A DNA stretch of 64,000 nt from a virus. Under the pieces are notes generated by a model, which was not told where the DNA came from, ran no database searches, and saw only the letters and a list, made by a program, of their open reading frames with translations. The position numbers and the translations under genes were made by a program. The stretch lies in IMG/VR virus record IMGVR_UViG_3300007541_000021, positions 1 through 64,000 of that record; one strand, 5' to 3'. Within the stretch, counting starts at the first letter, position 1; the number at the start of each line of letters is the position of its first letter. Shown here in pieces: positions 25,968-35,166 of the stretch.

Positions 25968-26780
25968 ATGAATAAAACAATAAAAGAAGGATTTGATGAT
26001 TTGGGAGTACCTACTCTCAAATACTACGCTTTTGATTGGGATGACAACCTTATGTATATGCCAACTAAAATTATAGTTCAATCCAAAGATGGTGATGAGG
26101 TTGGGATGTCAACTGAAGATTTTGCTGAATACAGAACTCAAATAGGAAAGGAACCTTTTGAGTACCAAGGTAAACAGATAGAAGGTTATGCATCAGACCC
26201 ATTCAGAAACTTTACAACGAAAGGTGACAAACAATTTTTGATTGATTCAATGAAAGCGAAACCCGGTCCTGCTTGGGCGGATTTTGTAGAAGCCGTAAAC
26301 AACGGTTCAATTTTTTCGATAATCACTGCAAGGGGTCACAATCCAAATACAATAAAAGAGGCGGTTTATAATATGATAGTATCTGATCATATGGGTTTGA
26401 ATAAAGATCTATTAATTAAGAATCTTAAAAAATTCCGTGACTTCGTGGGTGATGAAAAAAAAGGGAAACAAGACATGATCCGTGAATATATGGATCTATT
26501 AAAATTCTATCCCGTTTCATTTAATCAAGATGAAGGTGCTTCAAGTCCTGAGGAGTTAAAAGTTGCTGCGATGAAAGAATTTATATCTCACGTTAAAAAC
26601 GAAGCAAAAAAACTAGGACAAAAAGTATATGTAAAAGATGAAGTAAAGAACAAGTTTATACCTCAAATAGGATTTTCAGATGACGATATAAGAAATGTAG
26701 AAGTTATGAAAAAACATTTTGAAGATGAACCTAGTTTAAAGACTTATTCTACTGCTGGTGGTATTAAGACTAGGTATTAG
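25968..26780 (+). CDS. HAD-superfamily phosphatase
   Basis: 270 residues. Motif I is YYAFDWDDNLMYMP (Asp23, Asp25, with Asn27 at the usual Thr/Val position). Motif II is FSIITARGHNPN, with the Ser/Thr preceding a regulated ARG turn. NQDEGASSPEE lies near the expected motif III/IV region but is altered from the usual DD. A large insert (about 35-85) may form a cap. It sits between sheath and tube genes, where T4 has no gene. Polynucleotide 3'-phosphatase, nucleotidase or a virion-processing function are all possible. No TATTTAT element precedes it; it follows the sheath hairpin by 18 bases. Confidence 0.6.
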   Translation: MNKTIKEGFDDLGVPTLKYYAFDWDDNLMYMPTKIIVQSKDGDEVGMSTEDFAEYRTQIGKEPFEYQGKQIEGYASDPFRNFTTKGDKQFLIDSMKAKPGPAWADFVEAVNNGSIFSIITARGHNPNTIKEAVYNMIVSDHMGLNKDLLIKNLKKFRDFVGDEKKGKQDMIREYMDLLKFYPVSFNQDEGASSPEELKVAAMKEFISHVKNEAKKLGQKVYVKDEVKNKFIPQIGFSDDDIRNVEVMKKHFEDEPSLKTYSTAGGIKTRY

Positions 26781-26832
26781 AGAGAATAAATTTTTGAAAA
26801 TCAAAGTAAAGAGAAAAAATTTCAAACGGCAG

Positions 26833-26839
26833 TATTTAT
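26833..26839 (+). promoter_or_regulatory. TATTTAT element (candidate late promoter of the tail tube gene)
   Basis: AGTATTTATAAATAAAC lies 39 bases before the tail tube ATG at 26879. This copy reads TATTTATA and TATAAATA on overlapping bases. Confidence 0.55.
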
Positions 26840-26878
26840 AAATAAACAAAATAAAAAGACAAAAAAAAATAACATACC

Positions 26879-27367
26879 ATGGCAGACTTATTAATGAAAA
26901 TGCCGGTTCCCTATGAACCAAAAAGATCCAACAGATTTATCCTTCGTTTTGATTCTACGTTGGGTATAAATGAATGGTTCGTTGAATCAACGGGCCGTCC
27001 AAGTATTGATATCAATCCTGTTGAGATCCCATTTTTGAATACATCAACATTTGTTGCGGGTAGATTCAAATGGAATACAATTAACGTCAAGTTCCGTGAT
27101 CCAATCGGACCATCAGCAACACAAGCTCTTATGGAGTGGGTACGTTTACACGCTGAATCTGTAACAGGTCGTATGGGTTACGCTGCAGGATACAAGAAAA
27201 ACGTTGACCTTGAAATGTTGGACCCAACAGGTGTTGTTGTGGAAAAATGGATTTTGGAAGGTACAATGATCACAAAGACCGCATGGTCTGAAGCAAACTA
27301 CGGTCAAGACACGTTGGCAACTCTTGATGCAACACTCCAAATGGACCGTTGTATCTTGGTTTACTAA
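26879..27367 (+). CDS. 19: Tail tube protein (T4 gp19-like)
   Basis: 162 residues, matching T4 gp19 (163). The order PYEPKRSNRFILRFD, NEWFVESTGRPSID, FKWNTINVKFRDPIGPSATQALMEWVR, GRMGYAAGYKKNVDLEMLDPTGVVVEKW, and a C-terminal TLATLDATLQMDRC is typical of the tube family. It is the inner tube polymerising under the sheath. The gene has its own TATTTAT element and is followed by a strong intrinsic terminator, so it is probably expressed as a high-level single-gene unit. Confidence 0.93.
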   Translation: MADLLMKMPVPYEPKRSNRFILRFDSTLGINEWFVESTGRPSIDINPVEIPFLNTSTFVAGRFKWNTINVKFRDPIGPSATQALMEWVRLHAESVTGRMGYAAGYKKNVDLEMLDPTGVVVEKWILEGTMITKTAWSEANYGQDTLATLDATLQMDRCILVY

Positions 27368-27385
27368 GGTATTTACTTTTTATTG

Positions 27386-27413
27386 TTGATTAATAAACAA
27401 ATCATGGTATAAT
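27386..27413 (+). promoter_or_regulatory. Possible sigma70-type promoter inside the tail tube 3' region
   Basis: TTGATT and TATAAT with a 16-base spacer lie just upstream of the tube terminator hairpin. A start 6-8 bases after TATAAT would fall within the hairpin's left arm, giving a message for the tail chaperone gene that escapes termination. This is inferred from consensus only. Confidence 0.35.
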
Positions 27414-27414
27414 T

Positions 27415-27447
27415 AACACAGGGACTAAACCCCTGTGTTTTTTTTTT
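27415..27447 (+). terminator. Intrinsic terminator after the tail tube gene
   Basis: A 9-bp stem (AACACAGGG / CCCTGTGTT) with a 7-base loop is followed by an uninterrupted T9 run that abuts the start codon of the next gene at 27448. Confidence 0.85.
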
Positions 27448-28197
27448 ATGGAAAATGATGTAAAAATGTACGGACAGCAAGACTTTTCACTACCACATGA
27501 TGTGGTGAAACTACCGTCTGAAGGAAAATTTTATAAAAACAAAAAGAAAAGTGTCAAAGTAGGATACTTGACAGCTGCGGATGAAAATATAATTATGGCA
27601 GCAAAGGCTGAGGAAATGATTATGTCTCTACTCAGAGCTAAAATTTATGAACCGGACCTTCGACCTGACGATATGTTAAATGGAGACATTGAAGCGATTC
27701 TCATATTTTTACGTAACACATCTTTCGGAAGTGAATATAAGATACAAGTAATAGATCCAGTAACAGGAAAAAAATTCCCAAGTGAAATTCAATTGGATGA
27801 GTTGGATATTCAGAAAGTACAACAAGAACCTGACGAAGATGGATGTTTTTCCGTCACCTTACCTAAATCTCAGGTGAATGTAAAAATCAGACCTTTAACA
27901 TATAAGGAACTTGTTGAAATAAATAAAATGGTGGACACTTATCCCACAGGTAGAGTTGCACCGAAGGTTACTTGGAAATTACAAAAACAAATTGTTTCAG
28001 TAAACGGTGACACTACACCCCAACAAATTGCAAAATTCATAGAGGGATTACCTATCATGGATTCTAAATTTATAAAAAGATTCTTGGACGAAAATGAACC
28101 AAGATTGGATCTTAGAAGATCCGTTATTGCCCCGTCAGGAGAAAAAGTGGATGTAGAGATCACTTTCGGGGCAGAATTTTTTCGAGTTTTCTTCTGA
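27448..28197 (+). CDS. Tail assembly chaperone / baseplate hub factor (T4 gp26-like), upstream frame
   Basis: 249 residues. The N-terminal pattern DVVKLPSEGKFY, VGYLTAADENIIM, LRPDDMLNGDIEAILIFLRNTSFGSEY followed by a beta segment and KIRPLTYKELVEINKMV matches the T4 gp26-type family (PF12322). It sits between tube and tape-measure genes, the position of tail assembly chaperones in many contractile and long-tailed phages. The frame ends shortly after a T6 run, and a continuing chaperone-like frame follows in the +1 register (28181-28336). The start follows a terminator U-run with no ribosome-binding sequence. Confidence 0.75.
   Translation: MENDVKMYGQQDFSLPHDVVKLPSEGKFYKNKKKSVKVGYLTAADENIIMAAKAEEMIMSLLRAKIYEPDLRPDDMLNGDIEAILIFLRNTSFGSEYKIQVIDPVTGKKFPSEIQLDELDIQKVQQEPDEDGCFSVTLPKSQVNVKIRPLTYKELVEINKMVDTYPTGRVAPKVTWKLQKQIVSVNGDTTPQQIAKFIEGLPIMDSKFIKRFLDENEPRLDLRRSVIAPSGEKVDVEITFGAEFFRVFF
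28177..28182 (+). other. T6 slippery site for +1 or -2 ribosomal frameshift
   Basis: GAATTTTTTCGAG: codons 244 and 245 are both TTT. A +1 slip after codon 244, or a -2 slip after codon 245, places the ribosome on TTC at 28181, opening a 51-codon frame that avoids the TGA at 28195. The extension has protein-like sequence and no start codon of its own at its head. Confidence 0.6.
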
Positions 28198-28336
28198 TTA
28201 CCGGAGATATAAGTTAGATGAATTTCTATTCTTGGCGAAGAATTTAGGTGTTTCTTGGACGGAATATCACAATATACCTACCTACGCAAGAAGGTATTTG
28301 GTTGACAAAATAATTGAATCACAAAAAAAAGATTGA
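28181..28336 (+). CDS. Frameshift extension of the tail assembly chaperone
   Basis: 51 codons in the +1 frame relative to the gp26-like ORF, ending at TGA 28334-28336. The peptide FEFSSDYRRYKLDEFLFL...GVSWTEYHNIPTYARRYL... has the W-x-x-x-x-x-x-P-x-x-x-R pattern typical of the C-terminal part of such chaperones. No in-frame ATG heads it, so it should be made only by frameshifting, giving a protein of about 295 residues. A single-base assembly error is the alternative explanation. Confidence 0.6.
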   Translation, partial: FEFSSDYRRYKLDEFLFLAKNLGVSWTEYHNIPTYARRYLVDKIIESQKKD

Positions 28337-28337
28337 T

Positions 28338-28356
28338 GATTCTATTTATTAGAATC
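28338..28356 (+). promoter_or_regulatory. TATTTAT element within a perfect inverted repeat
   Basis: GATTCTA TTTAT TAGAATC: a 7-bp inverted repeat whose centre is the TATTTAT element (28343-28349), 19 bases before the tape-measure ATG. Confidence 0.5.
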
Positions 28357-28368
28357 AGATAAGATCTC

Positions 28369-30198
28369 ATGCAGGCTCAAAACCCGAATCCAAACCCGAA
28401 TCCTTCGAATACGGGAGTCACAGGCAAAATCATCAAACAACTACAGGATGCTGTAGAAAATACAGTTGCGACTATAGGTTCTAGGGCCGCTGCTTTAGAA
28501 AGGGATTTTACAAGTTTTAACGCAAAATTTGCGTCCGAACTAGGTCAGACTCAAAAAGCTATTGTAGGTCTTCGAGAAGAACTCGCTATAGCAACACCAG
28601 GAGTCGTTGGACTGGGAGGGGATTTACAAGATGTCTTCAATATACAAGAATCTATAGCACAAGAACTTAACACCAATCTTATTCTATTAGGAGAAACGAC
28701 ACAAGATTTATTCGTGGCCGCAAATGCTGTTGGGTTAAGTAGTGAAAAGGTTGGTGCAATGGTTGGAGACTTCCAAGATGCGGGTATCCAAGTTGGACTA
28801 ATCCGAGATACATTACAGGAAACGGTGAACATTGCTCGATCTATCGGAGTAAATACAAATGCGGTTTTTGAAATAGTTCAGAAAAACCTTGGGTCTCTAA
28901 ACGAATATGGTTTTGAAAGGGGAACCGCGGGTTTGGCAAGCATGGCGGCGAAGGCGGCAATGATGAGAACTGACATGTCTAAAATCTTTACGTTTGCGGA
29001 AAAGGTGTTCAGTCCCGAAGGGGCAATAAATGCGGTTTCAGCTTTTCAGAGATTAGGGGTCGCGGTTGGTGATTTAGCAGATCCATTCAGATTAATGTAC
29101 TTAGCATCTGAAGATGTTGAAGAATTACAGAATCAAGTCGTGAAAATGACTTCCTCTATGACATATTTCGACGAAAAAACTAAAACATTCAAAGTATTCC
29201 CAAATGCAAAGAGGGATTTGAGAGAAATTGCTAACGAAACGGGTATCGCCTATGATGAGTTAGTGAAGATGTCAGTTTCCCAACAAAAATTGAACATGAT
29301 TGCCAAAGACTTTAGAATACAGGGTATTGATGAAGAGTCTAAAATGTTCATATCAAATTTAGCTGAGTATAACCAACAACGTGGTGGATTTACGGTAAAA
29401 ATTGGTAAGGATGAAAAATTAGTGACAGAACTTACTCAAGGGGATATAGATCAGTTACAAAATCAACCTGTGACTTTGGAGGATTTATCTAGGGCACAAC
29501 TTACCGAGGATGAATTACAAACCGCTTTGTTACAAAAATTGGTTGATTCAATGGCCGCTCCTACAGCAGCATCCAGGTTAGCGACCGATCCACGAGAAAT
29601 TGCTAGAGGAATTTTGATGGGAGCAACAGAGGCGACGGACAAATCAGTTGGGAACCAACGAGCTGGCATAGAATCTGTTAACCGTGCGTTGGAAAAAAAT
29701 AGTAGTGCGTTAATAAATCTTATCAGTGGTGAGGGATCGTTTGCGGAGCTAGCTCAAACAGTATCAGAGACCACAGAAGGTGTGGCTCAAGGATTTGGAA
29801 GAATTTCTGATATTTTTACAAATACGAATTGGGGTGAGTCGATCGAAAAATACACATCATCTGGAAATATAATATACGATGCTTCTGTGAAAATATATGA
29901 TGCGGTATCTTCTGTCACAGAAAAAATTCAAAATTATAGTGTAGACATAGTACAACCACAACTTGAAAAATTAGAAAAGGCGGCCACCAAAACTGTGGTT
30001 GAATTTGCGGACATCAAATATCAAGGAAATTTAAACGTGACTCTAACTACTCCAACAGGAACACCACAAGCCGTAGTGGTGACTGACCAGATGGCTTACG
30101 ATCTATTTAAAAATCCTACGTTCCAAAAACAAACACAAATGGTCATTCAACAAGCTTTGTCTCAAAACAACTACGCAGCTTTACCAAACACAGCATAA
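28369..30198 (+). CDS. Tape measure protein (T4 gp29-like position)
   Basis: 609 residues (T4 gp29 is 590). It is rich in Ala, Gln, Glu, Asn and helical throughout, starting with a PNPNPNPNPSN stretch and long amphipathic helices (about 15-100, ELGQTQKAIVGLREELA), followed by Ala/Met-rich segments (TAGLASMAAKAAMM) that could become membrane-active. Position after the tube and chaperone genes is diagnostic for a tape measure. The C-terminal 60 residues turn beta-rich (LNVTLTTPTGTPQ), a likely tip-attachment part. No hydrolase motif is visible. Confidence 0.65.
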   Translation: MQAQNPNPNPNPSNTGVTGKIIKQLQDAVENTVATIGSRAAALERDFTSFNAKFASELGQTQKAIVGLREELAIATPGVVGLGGDLQDVFNIQESIAQELNTNLILLGETTQDLFVAANAVGLSSEKVGAMVGDFQDAGIQVGLIRDTLQETVNIARSIGVNTNAVFEIVQKNLGSLNEYGFERGTAGLASMAAKAAMMRTDMSKIFTFAEKVFSPEGAINAVSAFQRLGVAVGDLADPFRLMYLASEDVEELQNQVVKMTSSMTYFDEKTKTFKVFPNAKRDLREIANETGIAYDELVKMSVSQQKLNMIAKDFRIQGIDEESKMFISNLAEYNQQRGGFTVKIGKDEKLVTELTQGDIDQLQNQPVTLEDLSRAQLTEDELQTALLQKLVDSMAAPTAASRLATDPREIARGILMGATEATDKSVGNQRAGIESVNRALEKNSSALINLISGEGSFAELAQTVSETTEGVAQGFGRISDIFTNTNWGESIEKYTSSGNIIYDASVKIYDAVSSVTEKIQNYSVDIVQPQLEKLEKAATKTVVEFADIKYQGNLNVTLTTPTGTPQAVVVTDQMAYDLFKNPTFQKQTQMVIQQALSQNNYAALPNTA

Positions 30199-30215
30199 AA
30201 AAATTCATATTATCC

Positions 30216-30222
30216 TATTTAT
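30216..30222 (+). promoter_or_regulatory. TATTTAT element (candidate late promoter)
   Basis: CTATTTATAGTA lies 17 bases before the ATG at 30240. AAAAAGG just before the ATG is one of few Shine-Dalgarno-like sequences here. Confidence 0.5.
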
Positions 30223-30239
30223 AGTAATACGTAAAAAGG

Positions 30240-33200
30240 ATGCCAAGTAGCTTATCATTTGCAGCAACAAAAGCAATAAGAGAAAAATTATTGCTCAGGA
30301 ATTTGAAACCATATTCCAAACCAGGTGTGTTTGCTCCTCAATCACAGCCAGCTACAGGTGAATTACTCCAAAATGATTTTAATGTACTAGACTCCCCCGA
30401 TGTCTTAATTGATGCTAATCCATTTGTGAATGTCTTAGGGGTAAAAAATGAATTTGGTCCGTATGGTGGATACAACACAGATATTTCGGGACTTATATCT
30501 ACTGCGCAAAATACACCGAATCAAGGACCCTACGGTTCATATCCTCCTTACACAGACGCCTTAGAGTTATATTCAGTAACGTTTCAAAAACGTCAATATA
30601 TCAAAAATGAATATACCCCCGATATTGGATATATTCGATACTATGATATCGGTGATATTATCAAAGAACAAAAAAACGCGACTTATTGGGAACCACCTAG
30701 TTTCAGACCTTCCTTATATTCACCATATTCCATTTTATTACAAGAAGATCCTGCAGGTGATTCAGGTGTTGTTTCACAAGATTCTCGAATGATGCAAATT
30801 GCTGCGGAGAGAGCAAAATACAGTTTCCAACAACGAGTAAATCAAAATGTAAGATCAGAAACGATTGGTAGAGTAAACATTTTGAATGGTCTTCAGGACC
30901 CTGTAAATTTATCTCAAATATTGGCAGGAAGAAGACCAATTATAGATAGAGATTGGAAAATCACTTCAGGTGGTGGAAATATTCTATCACAAGGTCAAGA
31001 TATTGTACAAAGAATTGCGGGATTTACATTACCGTTCTCACCAATTCCAGGGGATTATTTTGAACAAGATAATATACAAAGAGATTTTGATACCACACAA
31101 TCTTTAGCACAATCACAAGGTGGTTTGACAGCAAGAATTGTTGGGGGTCTTTTTGGATTACGTGGTTCAAGACCTAAATCCCCTTCACAAGTATTTTTAG
31201 ACTACACAGGTGCAGGTCAGAGAGCACAACTCACCTCAAACTTAGATCTCAACAGATATAGACCACAATATAATACTGGTGGAACGGGAATAATTTCGGC
31301 TTTGGGTAACGCCATCAGAGCGGCATTTGCATCGGATAACGGTGCGGGGTTGTATTATGTTGGAAGTCCCGAAAGAGAACCAAATTATTTGGTATCTCCT
31401 CCTGGTGAAGTACCAATTGATCCATTTGGACAACAAGTGCTAGCACCTGTTTATGGACCAGATATATTGGGTAAAGAATATGAGGGTGTAGATCAGAATT
31501 TTCAATTTGGTCTTGCTGGTAGGGCATTTGAAGATGATGGAAGTCTGTCGGGTGGATTCACATGGGTAAATGGAAAGTGGGCACCAAATTCGGGAAGAAG
31601 ACAAAAACCAGGTGGTGATTATGGGTTGGAAGATCCGGATTATCCACTGATTTCGGGACCATTTGAAGGTACACAATCCATTAATTATTCTTTCAAACAG
31701 GGGTCCATTATGGACGACACCCAAAGATTGGTAGATTCAGTACCAAATACTGGTGCAAGATTTGGACACGTAGGTAATGCTATTGATCAGACTTCCAAAG
31801 TATTCTTTGATGGTTATAAGGAAATCACCAAAGGTTCTCAAGTTATCAAATATTCCGATGGCCAAGAAAATGTGGGAATAGAATATTGTAGAATTTTTAC
31901 CAAAGATACTCCATATTACACTTTTTCCGATCTTCAAAAATATGAAGGTAATATCAGAAAGTTCAAATATTCTATTTTGGATTCAACGTTCAATTTGAAT
32001 ATCAGCCCCACAAAGGGTGAAGACTCAACCAATATAATAGATGGAAAGGTTACCAAATACATGTTCTCAATCGAGAACTTAGCTTGGAGGACTGGTAGTC
32101 GTCCTGGTTTTAGATACAACGACCTTCCGTCCTGTGAAAAAGGTCCCAACGGGGGTAGAGTTATGTGGTTCCCACCATATGATTTAACCTTCTCTGAGGA
32201 TACGACGCCAAGTTTCAATGAAACATCATTCTTGGGAAGACCTGAACCGATTTATACATATAAGTCAACACAGAGAAGCGGGAATCTGAAATGGAAAATA
32301 ATTGTTGACCATCCGTCTATTTTGAACTTGATCGTTCAGAAAGTTCTCGCCAACGAAGGGGACAGACCAAAAGTAGACTCAATTGTAAATTCATTTTTTG
32401 CTGGATGTAAAAAGTATGATATATACGAACTGGCAAAAATTTATAACACAATCCCAATGACTGAGTTACAAGCATGGCAAGAAGTTATTAATAATCCAAA
32501 GACTACCAACGAGCAATATAAAGATGCGGTGAATTTCTTACAGGGAAATGAAACTGTGGTTCCTACAGGTGGGGGTACGGGTCCTTCAGCTTCCGAGCAG
32601 ATATCTGCAGACTTTTTGGTTGCATATGAAAAAAATGGATTTTACTTTGATAATGACATTCCAGGTACAAACCCTTCATTGACAACGTCAACAAACTTTC
32701 AGGATACCTATAACACTTATACTTCAGCATCCAACAAACAAGTCTATCAGAGCAGGGCTAATCAAAAAACTGGTGTAGAATTATTTTTCCAAGACACCGT
32801 AGAACAGAACTATGCCCAAATTCAAGAATTAGGTACCAAGATTTACAATATTTTGGAACAAAAACAAGCACAGAAGATCGTTGTTGATCTAATTGGTAGT
32901 GCTTCATCTCCTCAAACAGTTGAGTACAACGAAAAATTATCTTCGAGAAGAATTTCTTCCGTTGAAAACTTCTTCAACTCTTTTCAGTTCCCTGGAGGTA
33001 AAAGTTTAAAAAAATTCATTGATGAAGGTAAGGTTGTTTTTACAAGAAATCCACAAGGAGAGCAGAGTCGTGCAACCCCTAGAGCTGGAAATATTACGTT
33101 GGGACCATTCTCATGTACACAGGACCTTACAGGTAATGACAAAATATATTCCGTTGACGCCATGGCTTGTAGAGCGGTCATTGTTAATAAAATTACAATC

Positions 33201-35165
33201 GAACCTGTTATCACACAACCCGAACCTAACAACGTTGGTGTTAGTGCTCAACTATTAGAGGACGGAAAAAAAATACAACCTGAAAAACCAGGAACCGGCA
33301 ATACCCAAGCGTTACAACAACCGACACAATATTTGTACAAAGGAGCGTCTAAGAAATTATTAAGATATCTTTTGAGTGAATGTGATTACTTCGAAGTTAT
33401 GAAAGTGGCGAATCCATTCATCTATGATTCTATCAAAGAAAAAATTAAGTACTTCCAACCGGCATTCCACTCTATGACCCCTGAGGGTTTAAATTCACGT
33501 CTAACATTCCTACAACAATGTACTAGACCTGGAGATACAATTCCAACAATAGGTCCTGATGGTGAGAAACTCTATAATGACGCCACAAATACTGCGTTTG
33601 GAGCACCTCCGGTGTTGGTTCTTAGAATTGGTGATTTCTACAACACCAAAATTATTCCAAAGAGTATTAATTTCACCTACGATAAAACTTTTGATATGAA
33701 CCCCGAAGGAATTGGTTTCCAACCCATGATTGTGGATGTGTCTATGAGTTTCAATTTTGTTGGGGGAATGGGTCTCAAAAATCCGATTGACACGTTACAA
33801 AACGCATTGTCATTCAATTACTACGCCAACACTGAAATGTATGATGAGAGAGCCGAGGCAACAGAAGATACTACTAAGTTGGACAAAGAAATAATTCAAG
33901 CAATTCAAAATCAAACACCTGTTGTTGGGGCTAAAAATGTTCAAAACGGTCTTTCTACTGATGGTGGTAATACCATAGGTACACAGTCCGTAACAGGTCA
34001 AACTTCTTCAGGTGTAACAGGAACATTGAGTTACAAAACATTTATGGACGGAATGGTTGATCAAACCAAGGATTACTTCAATGCCGGACTTATATATTTC
34101 GAGAATATTTTGAATAACTACAACTACGGTATCCTATCACTTGTAAATGATACTTCAGGAAAAAATGTTGGGTATAACACAGGTGTTATCAACGGAAACA
34201 CAACGGCAATTATTGGTAAGAGTTTACAAGTACAGAAAAATCTTGATAACTCCTTTACAAAACTAATTTCGGCGATTGATGGAAATGATATACCTATTTT
34301 TGATGACAATGCATTCAAAAATCCAATGATTACTGTTGCACAGAAAAGATTGTTCAAGAAAAACTATAAGGATTTCATCAACACTTACAAAAACAATTTC
34401 GCCGATGGAATATCCGAAAATATTTCTACTGTGGTTCAGAATCAACAAAATTTGGTATTCAATTTTGACAGGTTGAATTTCCTATTAGCAGGACCTGCAG
34501 CAACTAATGGATATGATGGAAAGGTTAATAAACAAAATATTGCGGAAATCTTTATAACTACAGGAACGACCGAAACATTCAACGGAAGTCCGGTGAATAC
34601 ATATACCCAATTGGGTGTTGATGCAACAACACTTGCTACAAACATCAACGATTATGTTACCCAACTTCAGAACGCTGAAATTTATGTAGGAAATGCCTAC
34701 GACAAATCATCAGGGGCTTACACTCCACCACCAAGTGAGAATCTCACAAACACACTGTTACCTACCGATGATGCAAAATTAGAATATATGATGATGTCTA
34801 AGGCTATGTTACAAGGTAACAAACAAAACTTCTTAAACGCTTTGAAGACAGGATTAGATCAGGCGACACAAAATGCTGTAGATTTCTATTATGATGGATT
34901 GGGTAACGCATCGTCAAGGTATAGTGTATGGAAAAAAATATACGATCAAAACAAAACTTTGATTCCTACCTTCAAAACTTCCACAGTTGGGTTATCTTTT
35001 GTTGAGTATACACCATCCTTTGGTAAAACACAAGAAAGGGTTACAATATTTGAAACTACATTGACGGCACCAAACAACATAAAGAATACCCTCCAAAATA
35101 TCTATTTGGCCAAGAATGACACATCACAAATAAACCCATACAACTTCAAGAGAAAGTTCAACTAA
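30240..35165 (+). CDS. Giant baseplate/tail protein with OmpA-like segment
   Basis: 1641 residues, no full-length family recognised. Residues 1-700 are Pro/Gly/Tyr-rich and probably extended. A segment near 680-740 (YKSTQRSGNLKWKIIVDHPSIL) and one near 1130-1190 (VLRIGDFYNTKIIPKSINFTYDKTFDMNPEG...MIVDVSMSFNFVGG) resemble baseplate proteins that contact the tube. Residues about 870-990 look like an OmpA C-terminal domain: KIVVDLIGSASS, then YNEKLSSRRISSVENFF (Asn897 to Arg904), then NPQGE. In OmpA this fold binds peptidoglycan; the usual Asp is replaced here. It is followed two bases later by the gp53/LysM-like gene. Likely a baseplate hub or wedge component acting at the cell wall. Confidence 0.55.
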   Translation: MPSSLSFAATKAIREKLLLRNLKPYSKPGVFAPQSQPATGELLQNDFNVLDSPDVLIDANPFVNVLGVKNEFGPYGGYNTDISGLISTAQNTPNQGPYGSYPPYTDALELYSVTFQKRQYIKNEYTPDIGYIRYYDIGDIIKEQKNATYWEPPSFRPSLYSPYSILLQEDPAGDSGVVSQDSRMMQIAAERAKYSFQQRVNQNVRSETIGRVNILNGLQDPVNLSQILAGRRPIIDRDWKITSGGGNILSQGQDIVQRIAGFTLPFSPIPGDYFEQDNIQRDFDTTQSLAQSQGGLTARIVGGLFGLRGSRPKSPSQVFLDYTGAGQRAQLTSNLDLNRYRPQYNTGGTGIISALGNAIRAAFASDNGAGLYYVGSPEREPNYLVSPPGEVPIDPFGQQVLAPVYGPDILGKEYEGVDQNFQFGLAGRAFEDDGSLSGGFTWVNGKWAPNSGRRQKPGGDYGLEDPDYPLISGPFEGTQSINYSFKQGSIMDDTQRLVDSVPNTGARFGHVGNAIDQTSKVFFDGYKEITKGSQVIKYSDGQENVGIEYCRIFTKDTPYYTFSDLQKYEGNIRKFKYSILDSTFNLNISPTKGEDSTNIIDGKVTKYMFSIENLAWRTGSRPGFRYNDLPSCEKGPNGGRVMWFPPYDLTFSEDTTPSFNETSFLGRPEPIYTYKSTQRSGNLKWKIIVDHPSILNLIVQKVLANEGDRPKVDSIVNSFFAGCKKYDIYELAKIYNTIPMTELQAWQEVINNPKTTNEQYKDAVNFLQGNETVVPTGGGTGPSASEQISADFLVAYEKNGFYFDNDIPGTNPSLTTSTNFQDTYNTYTSASNKQVYQSRANQKTGVELFFQDTVEQNYAQIQELGTKIYNILEQKQAQKIVVDLIGSASSPQTVEYNEKLSSRRISSVENFFNSFQFPGGKSLKKFIDEGKVVFTRNPQGEQSRATPRAGNITLGPFSCTQDLTGNDKIYSVDAMACRAVIVNKITIEPVITQPEPNNVGVSAQLLEDGKKIQPEKPGTGNTQALQQPTQYLYKGASKKLLRYLLSECDYFEVMKVANPFIYDSIKEKIKYFQPAFHSMTPEGLNSRLTFLQQCTRPGDTIPTIGPDGEKLYNDATNTAFGAPPVLVLRIGDFYNTKIIPKSINFTYDKTFDMNPEGIGFQPMIVDVSMSFNFVGGMGLKNPIDTLQNALSFNYYANTEMYDERAEATEDTTKLDKEIIQAIQNQTPVVGAKNVQNGLSTDGGNTIGTQSVTGQTSSGVTGTLSYKTFMDGMVDQTKDYFNAGLIYFENILNNYNYGILSLVNDTSGKNVGYNTGVINGNTTAIIGKSLQVQKNLDNSFTKLISAIDGNDIPIFDDNAFKNPMITVAQKRLFKKNYKDFINTYKNNFADGISENISTVVQNQQNLVFNFDRLNFLLAGPAATNGYDGKVNKQNIAEIFITTGTTETFNGSPVNTYTQLGVDATTLATNINDYVTQLQNAEIYVGNAYDKSSGAYTPPPSENLTNTLLPTDDAKLEYMMMSKAMLQGNKQNFLNALKTGLDQATQNAVDFYYDGLGNASSRYSVWKKIYDQNKTLIPTFKTSTVGLSFVEYTPSFGKTQERVTIFETTLTAPNNIKNTLQNIYLAKNDTSQINPYNFKRKFN

Positions 35166-35166
35166 T

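Noticed and set aside
28338-28356. Terminator interpretation of the inverted repeat before the tape-measure gene
   Set aside because: There is no T-run after it, the stem is AT-rich, and its centre is the TATTTAT element.
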